Assembly (NCBI RefSeq): GCF_003173355.1
Contig: NZ_QGMY01000001.1
Location: 25,773-89,772 of the forward strand
Length of the DNA stretch: 64,000 nucleotides
Source of the DNA: Methanospirillum lacunae
Lineage (GTDB): Archaea; Halobacteriota; Methanomicrobia; Methanomicrobiales; Methanospirillaceae
Direction of reading: 5' to 3'
Part shown: one piece after another, positions 9,173-17,908 of the stretch
How positions within the stretch are numbered: position 1 is the stretch's first letter
Layout: the number at the start of each line of letters is the position of its first letter
Notes under the pieces: model-generated
What the model was told of the DNA's origin: nothing
Databases searched by the model: none
What the model saw: the letters and a program-made list of their open reading frames with translations, nothing else
Position numbers and translations under genes: made by a program

Positions 9173-10864
9173 ATGAGAGGGATTAAGATCCTCCTATGCC
9201 TGCTGATCGTCTACCTTCTGTTGGTTATGGCAGGAGCAGAGCAGAATAATGCAGTTAATGATTCAAGGCATCAGGATATGAAGAATCTTATCGGAAAAAT
9301 ATCTGATGAGATAACCAGCGGCCTTGAAGATGTCGAACGTGCAAATGAGAAGAGCGCTAAAACATTCTCAAACGGCACACTTGAAGGTGAGTATGTTTCA
9401 ACAGTTCTGAATGACAAGGTGTCTGCAATTCCTTTCGCCCATTCATCACTCGTGATTTTACCTTCAGGACTGGTCACAGCTGCAGCACCGGCTGAGTACC
9501 AGAATCTTGTGGGTATGTCTCTAAATGATACTGCAGTTATAACAGCAAATAAAAAGAAGAGGCCGGTACTTAGTGACATATTCCTTCTCACAGAGGGATT
9601 TTATGGAGTATCACTCAGTTATCCAATCTTTTCACCAGAGAAGAATTACCTGGGATATACTGATCTAACATTCAGACCTGAAGAATTTCTCAGGCAGTAC
9701 ATCATTCCTGCGGTAGAGCAGAGCAGGTATGATATCATGATCCTTCAGCCAAACGGACTCATTGTATACGAAACCAATGAGGAAGAGATCGGGCGTGATG
9801 CAATTTCTGATCCTCTGTACGCTGAACCAACTCTTCACCAGGCTGCAATTAATATCACATCACAGAGAGCAGGCACATCTTCATATCAGTTCTGGAACCA
9901 GAACTGGAATAAAAAAGTCCCACGGGAAGCGATCTGGGATACCCTTGAATTTGATGGACAGCAATGGAGAATCGTTGTAATCAGTGATATTGGTGATTCT
10001 GAACCTGTCAAAAATCTTAAGATTAATATCACGACAGAAAAAACCGAGGACCTGAACAGTTCAATTCTCTCACTCACCGAATATATGGAAAATGCAACAG
10101 ATTATGCTAAAAATCATGGAAAGAAGGAAGTTCTATCTGTATTTAATAACCAGTCAGGGCCGTTCGTAACAGGAGATCGGTACATCTTTGCATATGACAT
10201 GAATGGTACAGCCCTTGCTCTTCCTTTTCAGCAGGGATTTATCGGGAAGAACCGGATGAACCTCACCGATGTAAATGGATTTTCGATCCTTCCTGCAATG
10301 ATTGATCGTGCCAGTGATGGTGGCGGTTATCTCTACTTTGTGTATCCGAATCCTGCAGAAAATTACACCCCGATGCTGAAACTTTTCCAGGTGAAACCCG
10401 TTGATGACAGCTGGTTTATCGGATCAGGGATCTATATACCCCAGATTCAGGCCTCAATATCACCACAAAACCTTAGTGACCTCAATACGCGGGTAAAAAA
10501 AGCTGCAATGCATGCAGATGATATCGGAAAAGAGAAGGCAATTGCTGATTTCAATGATATTAACGGTACATATGCTGACGGAGGAGACTATATATTTGCA
10601 TATGGGTACGACGGGACAACTCTTGCTCTTCCACACCAGCCAGAATTGATAGGAACAAACCGGTCAGATTACACCGATCAGTTTGGATGTCAGATCATCA
10701 GAATGGAAATAGATGCAGCAAAGAGGGGCGGAGGATATGTGTACGTGGTATATGGAAACCCGGACACTAAAAAGAACGAATTAAAACTCTGCTATGTCAC
10801 TCCTGCCGGAGATGATTGGTTAGTTGGCTCAGGGATTTACACAGGACAGAACCTGGACGGGTAA
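9173..10864 (+). CDS. Exported multi-Cache-domain sensory protein
   Basis: A 563-residue protein begins with a hydrophobic signal segment (about residues 5-22) and then has an extracytoplasmic double-Cache-like region (about 30-270). Two single-Cache repeats follow (about 300-415 and 430-560). Each repeat shows the pattern DYIFAY.-G-LALP-Q..-IG-NR-D..D and ends in a D-W-(F/L)-(I/V)-GSGIY segment. No C-terminal membrane helix, HAMP or kinase domain exists, so it looks like a secreted or membrane-tethered ligand-binding protein. Its position after a soluble chemoreceptor/CheW pair suggests delivery of an external signal, but this is inference. The ATG at 9173 is chosen over GTG 9164 because of the TATA spacing. 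Confidence 0.8.
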   Translation: MRGIKILLCLLIVYLLLVMAGAEQNNAVNDSRHQDMKNLIGKISDEITSGLEDVERANEKSAKTFSNGTLEGEYVSTVLNDKVSAIPFAHSSLVILPSGLVTAAAPAEYQNLVGMSLNDTAVITANKKKRPVLSDIFLLTEGFYGVSLSYPIFSPEKNYLGYTDLTFRPEEFLRQYIIPAVEQSRYDIMILQPNGLIVYETNEEEIGRDAISDPLYAEPTLHQAAINITSQRAGTSSYQFWNQNWNKKVPREAIWDTLEFDGQQWRIVVISDIGDSEPVKNLKINITTEKTEDLNSSILSLTEYMENATDYAKNHGKKEVLSVFNNQSGPFVTGDRYIFAYDMNGTALALPFQQGFIGKNRMNLTDVNGFSILPAMIDRASDGGGYLYFVYPNPAENYTPMLKLFQVKPVDDSWFIGSGIYIPQIQASISPQNLSDLNTRVKKAAMHADDIGKEKAIADFNDINGTYADGGDYIFAYGYDGTTLALPHQPELIGTNRSDYTDQFGCQIIRMEIDAAKRGGGYVYVVYGNPDTKKNELKLCYVTPAGDDWLVGSGIYTGQNLDG

Positions 10865-10906
10865 AACCCGACATGGGATTTATAAAATCTCAGGTTCCTA
10901 CCTTTT

Positions 10907-12262
10907 TTATCTCCGGTCTACAAGCCGCTTAGGACGCCCGGATAGTGCAGCTGACTCAAGCCCACCCGGAGGGGTGATGTGGCATGCTATCGATAACAGG
11001 CCTTCCTGATACGGATTAATAAGCCCGGGTTTTCCAGCGAAAAATGATTTGATAAAATTTTCAGAGATCAGATCGTGCTCAGGTTTTTCGGGATGTTTAC
11101 TCTCCACATTCACCCGTAGCAGAGTCGTATCATGCTCCTCATCAAAATAAATAAACGATTCATACTCTCCGGTGAGATACTCCATATTCTCCCTTTGAAA
11201 AACTCCACGTTCAATATCAACCCGGTTCAACGGGGCACCCTGGATCCAGAAGGTTTCAGCTTCACGCTGCGGGCTATATATCCTCATGTGAGTTCTGCCA
11301 CAGGCACAGGTATCCCGGGATATTATAACAGTGGTATCTTCAGTATCATAGTTCAACAGGATCGTCCCACATAATTCGCCTTCAGGAATAAGGGTTGTCA
11401 GAACAATCCGCCCACATTCACCATCTTTAACAAAATTTTTCATCCTGTCATCGTATATGTCCATGTGTACCAGGTCTTCTGGAACATGCAGACCCTGCCG
11501 GGCAGTACATTCACCACACATCGTGCCTTCTGTGCTGCCATAGGTGTTGTATACATCACACCCCCACAGATCCCGGAGATATGCCTTTGATTCTTCAGCA
11601 TACGCCTCGCCGCCGATGATCAGTCTCTGAATTCCTGACTCTTCAGGTCTGATCCCTTCAGCTTTCATCTTGTCTGCAAGCCGTAAAAATTTGAAAACAC
11701 TACCGACAATTCCTGTTGGATGATAGTTTGTGATAACCCTAAGTGGGAAGGTGCACTTTCCTGTCGGGATAATTGTAAAACCAATATCACGTGCTGCAAG
11801 TGTCATGGTATTGGCACCCACATTCATCCCATATGATGCACAGATAATGATCCTGTCACCGGGACCTATTCCCTGGGATACAAATGACCGGGCATATTTT
11901 TCCGCAAATCGTTGCCAGTCATTCCATGTAAGAAAGTAACTTTTTGGTACCCCGCTCGTGCCACTTGTTTCATGAACGGTAAAGACACTATCCCAGGATA
12001 CACTTTTAAATCCAAACTCATTTTGATTGGGGGGCTGATGGGTCCTTATGTCTGCTCCAGATATTATAGGAAGTGAGAGGAGATCTTCATGGCACCTGAT
12101 GGAATCCGGATCGATATGATGGGTTTTGAACCATTTCCGGTAGAATGGAGAGTGTTCATTTGCATACATAACCGTATAATGGAGCCTCTCTTCGATCAGT
12201 TCATCAAGACTCCCCCGGTCCATCGTCTCCACAGACTCGCGGTAATAGCCATTTATTCCCAT
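10907..12262 (-). CDS. Coenzyme F390 synthetase / phenylacetate-CoA ligase-like protein
   Basis: The 451-residue protein belongs to the adenylate-forming superfamily near phenylacetate-CoA ligase (PaaK). The ATP-binding motif appears near residues 95-112 as HETSGTSGVPKSYFLTWND, a YNTYGSTEGTMCGEC segment follows mid-protein, and a cluster CACGRTHMRI lies near residue 330. In methanogens this family includes FtsA, which adenylylates or guanylylates coenzyme F420 to F390 under oxidative stress; paralogues are common and their substrates are mostly untested. The F420H2 oxidase about 3 kb away is compatible with an oxidative-stress role. An aryl- or acyl-CoA ligase is the alternative. Confidence 0.75.
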   Translation of the reverse strand: MGINGYYRESVETMDRGSLDELIEERLHYTVMYANEHSPFYRKWFKTHHIDPDSIRCHEDLLSLPIISGADIRTHQPPNQNEFGFKSVSWDSVFTVHETSGTSGVPKSYFLTWNDWQRFAEKYARSFVSQGIGPGDRIIICASYGMNVGANTMTLAARDIGFTIIPTGKCTFPLRVITNYHPTGIVGSVFKFLRLADKMKAEGIRPEESGIQRLIIGGEAYAEESKAYLRDLWGCDVYNTYGSTEGTMCGECTARQGLHVPEDLVHMDIYDDRMKNFVKDGECGRIVLTTLIPEGELCGTILLNYDTEDTTVIISRDTCACGRTHMRIYSPQREAETFWIQGAPLNRVDIERGVFQRENMEYLTGEYESFIYFDEEHDTTLLRVNVESKHPEKPEHDLISENFIKSFFAGKPGLINPYQEGLLSIACHITPPGGLESAALSGRPKRLVDRR

Positions 12263-12390
12263 ATAATCAGTTCACTCCTCTCTTGCTTCCTTATCCCGTT
12301 GCTGTGTGTATAGTACTTCCAATATATATCATGAGTACTCAGGCTCTTGTTCATTACCTGGAAAGGCAGAGATCCTGTAGAACATACCAT

Positions 12391-13281
12391 ATGAAGATTG
12401 GATATCCCTGTATCAACAGAGGAATCGGTTGCAGTTCAGGAAGAACATTCAGGCTTAAATCATACTCTGAAGAGAGGATGATCTCTTCTGTATCAGATAA
12501 CCTCATGTGTCTTGAGAGAATCCTTGCATGGAATCTGGAGCATAGGATCCGGTTTTTCAGGATCACATCAGACATTATCCCATTTGCATCACATCCAATC
12601 TGCACATATCCCTGGAAAGAGCATTTTAAGGATAGACTCAAAGAAATTGGAGAGTTCATTAGTAATACTGGAATTCGAATATCAATGCATCCGGACCAGT
12701 TTATTGTTCTAAATTCTCCTAATGAAAAGGTGGTTTCCCGTAGCATTGACGAACTAATGTATCATGCTGCTCTACTTGACATCATGAATCTGGATAGTAC
12801 TGCCAAGATCCAACTCCATGTCGGTGGTGTATATGGAGATGCGAAGGCAGGAATCTCAAGATTCATCGGTGTTTATGAGATGCTTGATCCAGCTTTACAG
12901 AAACGTCTTGTTGTTGAGAACGATGATCAACGGTTTACTGCTACAGACTGTCTCGAAATACATGAAGAGACCGGCATTCCGATCCTCTTTGATGTCTTTC
13001 ACCACACCTGCCACAACACCGGTGAAAGAGCAGATGAGATGCTGAAATTAACAGGCAAAACCTGGAAGAAGAGCGATGGAATACCAATGATAGATTATAG
13101 CTCACAACATCTGGAAAAACGAGTGGGGAGTCATATAGAGCATATCGATCCAGATGATTTTAAAAGATTCCTTGCATTTTCAAGTCCACATGATATCGAT
13201 ATTATGCTTGAGATCAAAGATAAAGAGAAGAGTGCTATTGAAGCGATAATGATAGCGGAATCAGATCCGCGGTTTATATGA
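12391..13281 (+). CDS. uvsE: UV damage endonuclease (UvdE/UvsE family)
   Basis: This TIM-barrel endonuclease nicks DNA 5' of UV photoproducts and other lesions, opening an alternative excision repair route. From the ATG at 12391 it has 296 residues and starts with the family-typical MKIGYPCINRGIGC. Metal-ligand regions are visible in SMHPDQFIVLNS, LHVGGVYGDAKAG, ENDDQRFTATD and FDVFHHTC. An upstream in-frame extension (ATG at 12331 or 12283) is possible but lacks family similarity, so the shorter start is preferred. The gene stands alone, divergent from the F390 synthetase-like gene. Its presence fits exposure to DNA damage but not a particular habitat. Confidence 0.9.
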   Translation: MKIGYPCINRGIGCSSGRTFRLKSYSEERMISSVSDNLMCLERILAWNLEHRIRFFRITSDIIPFASHPICTYPWKEHFKDRLKEIGEFISNTGIRISMHPDQFIVLNSPNEKVVSRSIDELMYHAALLDIMNLDSTAKIQLHVGGVYGDAKAGISRFIGVYEMLDPALQKRLVVENDDQRFTATDCLEIHEETGIPILFDVFHHTCHNTGERADEMLKLTGKTWKKSDGIPMIDYSSQHLEKRVGSHIEHIDPDDFKRFLAFSSPHDIDIMLEIKDKEKSAIEAIMIAESDPRFI

Positions 13282-13336
13282 TCGCCTCAAAGTAAAATTA
13301 TCAGTAATTTACCAGGCAAAAAAAGAGGCTCCTGTA

Positions 13337-13900
13337 TTAATGCGCTTTTGTCAGGAAGTATGAGCCGATACAAAGTGCAAGAATTGCCAGAGCAAGCATG
13401 AATGCATCTGATACCGCAAGCATCTTCATTGAGATAACGTTCTTGAAGAATGCGACAATGAGGATGATGATGATAACCTTGATGATCTTGCTCTTGAGTT
13501 CATCAAGCGAGGATATCTGCAGGAGTGGATGATCTACATCATCAGTTGAGTCATGAGCGATGTCAATCTTTGAAATGATTAATTCATACAGACCAAAACT
13601 AAAAATCAGGAAGAAGACCGCAATCAGATAGAGATCAAGAGCCCCGATAAAATCCTTTAAAATATTCTCATTACTTATCTGCTCATGATTTGTGAGAATA
13701 CCCGGGGTCGTGATGATGATCTCTTTTACCGGAGTAAGAATTTCCATTGTTCCCATAATAAAAAGTGCAATGGAAGCAAACGCACAGAAAAAAACAGCAA
13801 GTAGAGCAATATATCGGAACTTCCATAGCCAGTACTCGATTGGGTTCAGAACCTTGGCTTCAAAATCCTCCTCGATATGCTGGTTTATCTTTTTAATCAT
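13337..13900 (-). CDS. YqhA family (UPF0114) membrane protein
   Basis: A 187-residue integral membrane protein with a hydrophobic segment near residues 30-55, another near 95-115, and two near the C-terminus (about 140-182). The KFRYIALLAVFFCAFASI start of the first helix and the DLYLIAVFFLIFSFGLYELIISK segment are typical of the UPF0114/YqhA family, found in bacteria and archaea and of unknown function. It is monocistronic, with no partner in the immediate neighbourhood. A transport or stress-related role has been suggested for relatives but is not established. Confidence 0.85.
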   Translation of the reverse strand: MIKKINQHIEEDFEAKVLNPIEYWLWKFRYIALLAVFFCAFASIALFIMGTMEILTPVKEIIITTPGILTNHEQISNENILKDFIGALDLYLIAVFFLIFSFGLYELIISKIDIAHDSTDDVDHPLLQISSLDELKSKIIKVIIIILIVAFFKNVISMKMLAVSDAFMLALAILALCIGSYFLTKAH

Positions 13901-14016
13901 GATTGTCCTGAAAATTCTTGGAGAGATGGGAGTTAAGGTTTGTGATTGTTTATGTCAAGTGACAATTATCCACCCAGATACCCGCAACCATTGCCAATTA
14001 TGAAAGACAGAACTAC

Positions 14017-14028
14017 TGTTCTAGAACA
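14017..14028. promoter_or_regulatory. 12-bp perfect palindrome between yqhA-like and VOC genes
   Basis: TGTTCTAGAACA is a perfect palindrome in the 278-base divergent intergenic region. It lies about 90 bases before an AT-rich ATTTATACCATAC box that could be the TATA box of the VOC gene. It may be a regulator-binding site, but a 12-bp palindrome can also arise by chance. Confidence 0.3.
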
Positions 14029-14178
14029 ATCCATAAAATAACACCCCTCGGAAAATATCTGTATAATCGAATAAAAAAACTGATTACTTTCGCACGATTT
14101 ATCAAATCTATTTATACCATACAGGGAAACTCTCCGTAAGAACCGGATCTAAAGCCTGGTTCATCGAGAGGAATAATT

Positions 14179-14655
14179 GTGATCAAGTATCATTCAGTGG
14201 TTTTAATCTGTAAGGACATGGATATTAGCCGCACATTTTACCAGGAACTCTTTGATCTTACTATAGAACTCGAGATCGAGGGATTAACAACCTTCATTGG
14301 AGGAATATCACTCTGGGACCGGGCGTTTGCATCAGGACTCCTGTACAAAGGAGCAGGGATCTCAGAGCCACCAGAGAGGCCGGCTCAGGAGATCTACTTT
14401 GATACCGATGAGATCGATGCCTTCTTCAATAAAATAACAAGCAGAGGAGTAAGACTGCTCCACCCGATCGAGAATACTCCCTGGCAGCAGAGAACTGTGC
14501 GGTTCTTTGATCCTGATGATCATCTGATCGAGGTTGGAGAGTCCATGGAAGAGGTGATCAGAAGAATTGCACGGGAAGGACACACACCTGAAGAGGTTGC
14601 TGACCTGACATTTATGCCTGTCGAGATAATTAGGGAAGTTCTAAAGCAGAATTGA
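14179..14655 (+). CDS. Glyoxalase/VOC superfamily protein
   Basis: The 158-residue protein carries one vicinal-oxygen-chelate domain (about residues 1-120): a start IKYHSVVLICKDMDISRTFYQELF, a DTDEIDAFFNKI helix, and the closing RFFDPDDHLIEVGESM with a metal-type glutamate. A C-terminal helical extension (about 125-158) resembles the PEEVADLTFMPVEII helix-turn seen after some VOC domains. The start is a GTG with GAGAGGA ahead of it. Members act as glyoxalases, dioxygenases or antibiotic-binding proteins, and the substrate cannot be named. It is followed by a zinc-ribbon gene that may be co-transcribed. Confidence 0.85.
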   Translation: MIKYHSVVLICKDMDISRTFYQELFDLTIELEIEGLTTFIGGISLWDRAFASGLLYKGAGISEPPERPAQEIYFDTDEIDAFFNKITSRGVRLLHPIENTPWQQRTVRFFDPDDHLIEVGESMEEVIRRIAREGHTPEEVADLTFMPVEIIREVLKQN

Positions 14656-14708
14656 CCACGCTAGAGCATAGAGAAGAACATTTCACCATTAAAAACAAAG
14701 ACGATATC

Positions 14709-15230
14709 ATGAGCACTATACCCGGAGTCTGCCAGAGCTGTGGAATGCCACTTATGTCACCTTCAGATCTAGGCACTGAATCAGATGGAACACCATCAAC
14801 ACAGTATTGTACCTACTGCTACCAGAATGGAGAATTTACTGATCCAACCGCAACAGTAGAACAAATGTCTGAAAAAGCAGGGGAAATCATCTCAAAGATG
14901 TACGAAATGCCCCTTGATAAGGCAATAGAACTTAGCAGAATGCAGATTCAGAATCTGGTCCGCTGGAGCGGGAGAGTAATCCCATCATGCGAGAGCTGTG
15001 GAATGCCTCTTGTTTCAGATCATGATGCCGGGACTGAGAAGGATGGAACCCCAAGCACCAGGTATTGTACCTACTGTTATCAGAATGGAGCATTCACTGA
15101 ACCTGACCTAACTTTTGAGACCATGATCAAAAAATATGCAACAATGTTTGCCAGTGAGTATGGCATGCCGGTCAACAAAGCAGAGCAGATGGTGAGCCAG
15201 TTCACCAGCACTCTCCCCAGATGGAGATAA
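14709..15230 (+). CDS. Double zinc-ribbon protein
   Basis: From the ATG at 14709 the protein has 173 residues made of two copies of one unit. Each unit starts C-x2-C-GMPL, continues with an acidic GT(E)-DGTPST stretch, and ends YCTYCYQNG-F, followed by a helix of about 45 residues. The Cys pairs (C8/C11 and C34/C37 in copy one) should bind one zinc per unit. This matches the putative zinc-ribbon family PF12674, of unknown biochemical role. An upstream in-frame TTG (14652) would overlap the VOC stop but adds residues with no family similarity. Co-transcription with the VOC gene is likely. Confidence 0.85.
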   Translation: MSTIPGVCQSCGMPLMSPSDLGTESDGTPSTQYCTYCYQNGEFTDPTATVEQMSEKAGEIISKMYEMPLDKAIELSRMQIQNLVRWSGRVIPSCESCGMPLVSDHDAGTEKDGTPSTRYCTYCYQNGAFTEPDLTFETMIKKYATMFASEYGMPVNKAEQMVSQFTSTLPRWR

Positions 15231-15686
15231 ATGTAATATCCCATCTTTTAGATAAGCAGTTATCACCTTTTGAAAATTCTGTTTAACCGGAATATCCCAG
15301 ATAACCGAATCAGACATCAGGGGTTATTAAGAGATTTCTGACCTGACTGGTTCTTTCAGTTCTATCATTCATTCTGTCTGTAGTTGTTAGGGAATTAAAG
15401 ATATGATAGTCCTGCTGTCTTACAACATCAAAATCTTGGATTCAACTTTCTTAAGGTTCCTATCAGTTACATCATTTTATTAAGATGCCTCATGAACAGG
15501 ATTCAGCCCGGGATTTGTATAACAAATAATTAACAAAGATGAAATAAACAACAAAAGAGCCCAGAAGGGTGACCTCCCGGCAAGTCCGGGAGGCCTGAAA
15601 CTTGAGTGTTCGATCAGGTGGCTTATGGGGAGTTATTGGACATGGGAGTCCGTGTTTGAATCGGAGGAAATTAAGTAATTAATTAA
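15231..15686. other. Intergenic region between zinc-ribbon and fprA genes
   Basis: This 456-base gap separates two genes with converging ends. The first 300 bases are AT-rich with no open frame I can support. Bases about 15558-15665 are clearly more GC-rich and hold several inverted repeats, described separately. No tRNA or known RNA family was recognised. Confidence 0.5.
15561..15645 (-). ncRNA. GC-rich multi-hairpin segment downstream of fprA
   Basis: Three or four hairpins follow one another. CCC-AGAA-GGG (about 15561-15570) and CCTCCCGG-CAAGT-CCGGGAGG (15573-15593) are perfect. CCTGA (15594-15598) pairs with TCAGG (15614-15618), and ACATGG-GAGT-CCGTGT is a 6-bp stem with one G-U pair (about 15630-15645). 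On the minus strand this is the 3' untranslated region of fprA and ends in a T-rich stretch, so a structured terminator is the simplest reading. A separate small RNA on either strand is possible. Confidence 0.4.
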
Positions 15687-16904
15687 TTAGACCTTAACCT
15701 TCTGTGCAATCTCCTTCCCTGCCGCAAAGGCTTTATCGAGTTCGTTCTCATCAGGCACATAGAGAACTTCCATACCATCAACAACAGTAAACCCTGCGGT
15801 CTTGAGTTCTTCTGCGACAATCTTAATAGCCCCACCTGTTCCTCCCATTGAACCGAAAGTAAGGGCAAGCCGCTCACCGGTCCGGTTGAACCGCAGACCT
15901 TTGAGATAGTAAAGGAGATCACCGATACTTGGATATGGCATATCATTGATCGTTGGAATACCAACCATGATCGCTTTAGATTCAAGGATGTGCTTGACGA
16001 TCTCTGAACGTTCATCTTCATGGAGGTTGAAGACCTTAACATCGCAACCGCCTGCCATGGCACCCTCTGCAAGTGCATGACCAAGCATCTTGGTTGATCC
16101 ATGCATCGTGTCATAAATGACGGTTACCTTGTTCTTCATCCCGGTGCCGGTTGCCCATCCGACATAAGCGTTGATGATCTTTGAGGGGTCTGTCCAGATC
16201 TGGCCGTGTGACGGGGCAATCATTTTCACCTTACTGAGCAGGTCAAGATTCGTCAGTTCAGTTGCTTTCTTGAGGAAGAGCGGAGTTAGTGGAACGATGA
16301 GATTTGCATAAAATTTCTGGGCTGCATCCATCAGGATGTACTCAGGGATATCAGTGTCAAGCCTGTCTGCAAAGCAGAGATGCTGACCAAAGGCATCATT
16401 CGGGAAAAGAATTCCATTTTCGGCATAGAGCGTGAACATGGAATCTGGCCAGTGAAGGAGGGGTGCTTCAACAAACGCCAGGGTTTTGCCTCCGATATCA
16501 AGTGTCTCACCGGTTTTAACGTTCTTGTATGTAGCATCCTTGAGTGCAGGATAGTGGCGGATCAATCCCTCCTCGCAGACTTTGGTACAGTATATCGGTG
16601 CATCAGGGAAGCGTTTGTGTACCTCTACAACACCACCGGAGTGATCCTTCTCGACATGGTTTTGTACGATGATGTCAATCTTGAGATCTTTTCCTTCACG
16701 AGCACAGGCATCAGCGATACGGCCCCACATCTGTGCAGTCTGGCCGGGATAGACATTATCAATAAGGACAGTCTTCTCACCAAAGATGAGGTAACAGTTG
16801 TAAGAAGTTCCGTCCAGTGTGTATCCGTGATAGGTTCTCAGATCCCAGTCAAGAGTTCCGACCCAGTATACGCCATCAGCGATCTTGTATGCTTCTGCTT
16901 TCAT
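15687..16904 (-). CDS. fprA: F420H2 oxidase (A-type flavoprotein, FprA)
   Basis: This diiron flavoprotein reduces O2 to water with reduced coenzyme F420 and so protects methanogens from oxygen. The 405-residue length is typical. The N-terminal metallo-beta-lactamase domain has the diiron motif H83-x-E85-x-D87-H88 in [10 protein letters not shown], then [14 protein letters not shown] and APSHGQIW, all supplying ligands. The C-terminal flavodoxin domain starts at about residue 255 with [20 protein letters not shown], which binds FMN. A GGAGAG ribosome-binding site precedes the ATG. The gene is divergent from msvR across a short promoter region with MsvR-box-like repeats, the arrangement known from Methanothermobacter (there called fpaA). 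Confidence 0.95.
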   Translation of the reverse strand: MKAEAYKIADGVYWVGTLDWDLRTYHGYTLDGTSYNCYLIFGEKTVLIDNVYPGQTAQMWGRIADACAREGKDLKIDIIVQNHVEKDHSGGVVEVHKRFPDAPIYCTKVCEEGLIRHYPALKDATYKNVKTGETLDIGGKTLAFVEAPLLHWPDSMFTLYAENGILFPNDAFGQHLCFADRLDTDIPEYILMDAAQKFYANLIVPLTPLFLKKATELTNLDLLSKVKMIAPSHGQIWTDPSKIINAYVGWATGTGMKNKVTVIYDTMHGSTKMLGHALAEGAMAGGCDVKVFNLHEDERSEIVKHILESKAIMVGIPTINDMPYPSIGDLLYYLKGLRFNRTGERLALTFGSMGGTGGAIKIVAEELKTAGFTVVDGMEVLYVPDENELDKAFAAGKEIAQKVKV

Positions 16905-16917
16905 GTTGTTCTCTCCA

Positions 16918-16960
16918 TTCGTATTACTGCGAACATTCTATTGCATGCGAACGAGTATAA
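16918..16960. promoter_or_regulatory. MsvR-box-like operators and shared TATA region between fprA and msvR
   Basis: Box 1 is TTCGTA-TTAC-TGCGAA at 16918-16933. Box 2 is TTCTAT-TGCA-TGCGAA at 16936-16951, 18 bases further on. Both resemble the published MsvR target TTCGTA-N4-TACGAA, with box 1 one base off. A TATAAA at 16955-16960 reads on the plus strand toward msvR (predicted start about 16984) and on the minus strand as TTTATA toward fprA. The boxes then lie between TATA box and transcript start of fprA, and upstream of the msvR TATA box. This predicts repression of fprA and autoregulation by MsvR. Confidence 0.7.
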
Positions 16961-17790
16961 AGGTTGTGATCAAATCTGTGTATGTGAACCAGGCAGGAGC
17001 CATTGAAGATCATGAAAGGGATGGCGAGGTCACCCTCTTCTCAACAAAAACAAGTGTTATTGCAATAGACAGTCTGATCAAGCGCCGGATTTTAAAGATC
17101 ATTGCTGATGGCGAGATCTCATTTGACGAGATAGTCTCGCTAACCGGTAAGGCGAAATCCACAATATCAGTTCACCTTAGGGACCTGGAAACTGCAGGCC
17201 TTATCTCCTCCAGGCCTGATCCGGTAGACCACCGTAAAAGGCTCATTTCGATGAACTCAGAACCAATCGGACAACTAACTAATGCAGACAGGAAAACTGC
17301 GCAGAAACATATCCATGAAGAGGAAGGTACGCTTCCTTTCACCGAAGGAGACATCGCATCCTTTTTCAGTTATACACTTCGCGTTTTCAGAACCGAGGCT
17401 ATGAACCTTGGAATGAACATCGATCCAATCCTGAAGAGGTCTGGTCTTCGAATCGGCAGGGCTCTTGCCCCTCTGGTTGCTGATGAGACAGTTGCCGGAA
17501 AGGTTTCAAAAATGAGTGCCTTCTGGCAGTCATACGGACTTGGAACGATCACTCTAGTTTCTGAACACCCGCTGACTCTCCGGGTGGAGGGATGCTTCGA
17601 ATGCCAGGACCTGCCAATTACCGGACATGGTTCTTGTGCATTTGATATAGGTGTCCTATCATCCTTGTTTTCAGAAGAGTTTATGCAAAACCCACAAGTT
17701 GTTGAAGTCGAATGTTATTCAACCGGTTTTGACCACTGCACATTTATCATTACCCGCGGAGATCATCCAGAATTCAACACGGTTGCCTAG
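16945..17790 (+). CDS. msvR: MsvR redox-sensing transcriptional regulator (ArsR-type HTH plus V4R)
   Basis: A winged-helix DNA-binding domain of ArsR type (about residues 35-100, with FDEIVSLTGKAKSTISVHLRDLE holding the recognition helix) is joined to a C-terminal V4R domain (about 140-280). That combination defines MsvR, a methanogen regulator of oxygen-defence genes whose cysteines sense redox state. Cysteines in EGCFECQDL and GHGSCAFD and near the end (VECYSTGFDHC) are present. It sits back to back with fprA. The start is uncertain: ATG 16945 lies inside an operator-like repeat, while GTG 16984 coincides with the predicted transcript start and would give a leaderless mRNA. Confidence 0.88.
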   Translation: MRTSIKVVIKSVYVNQAGAIEDHERDGEVTLFSTKTSVIAIDSLIKRRILKIIADGEISFDEIVSLTGKAKSTISVHLRDLETAGLISSRPDPVDHRKRLISMNSEPIGQLTNADRKTAQKHIHEEEGTLPFTEGDIASFFSYTLRVFRTEAMNLGMNIDPILKRSGLRIGRALAPLVADETVAGKVSKMSAFWQSYGLGTITLVSEHPLTLRVEGCFECQDLPITGHGSCAFDIGVLSSLFSEEFMQNPQVVEVECYSTGFDHCTFIITRGDHPEFNTVA

Positions 17791-17908
17791 AATAATGGGG
17801 AAGTGTTATTACTCGTGAAGGAAAATATTAGACAATAATATTCGGATTCAGTTCTGTTTCTTTTTTTCTGACTGCCATTGTCTTTTGATCGTTTATTGGG
17901 GGCTTGTG

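Noticed and set aside
12283..12390. Longer N-terminus for the UV endonuclease
   Set aside because: The family starts at MKIGYPCINR (12391). The extra 36 residues have no similarity and lie in the divergent promoter region.
15561..15645. SRP RNA or RNase P RNA fragment
   Set aside because: The conserved SRP helix 8 and RNase P core sequences are missing and the segment is too short, so only an unnamed structured region is reported.
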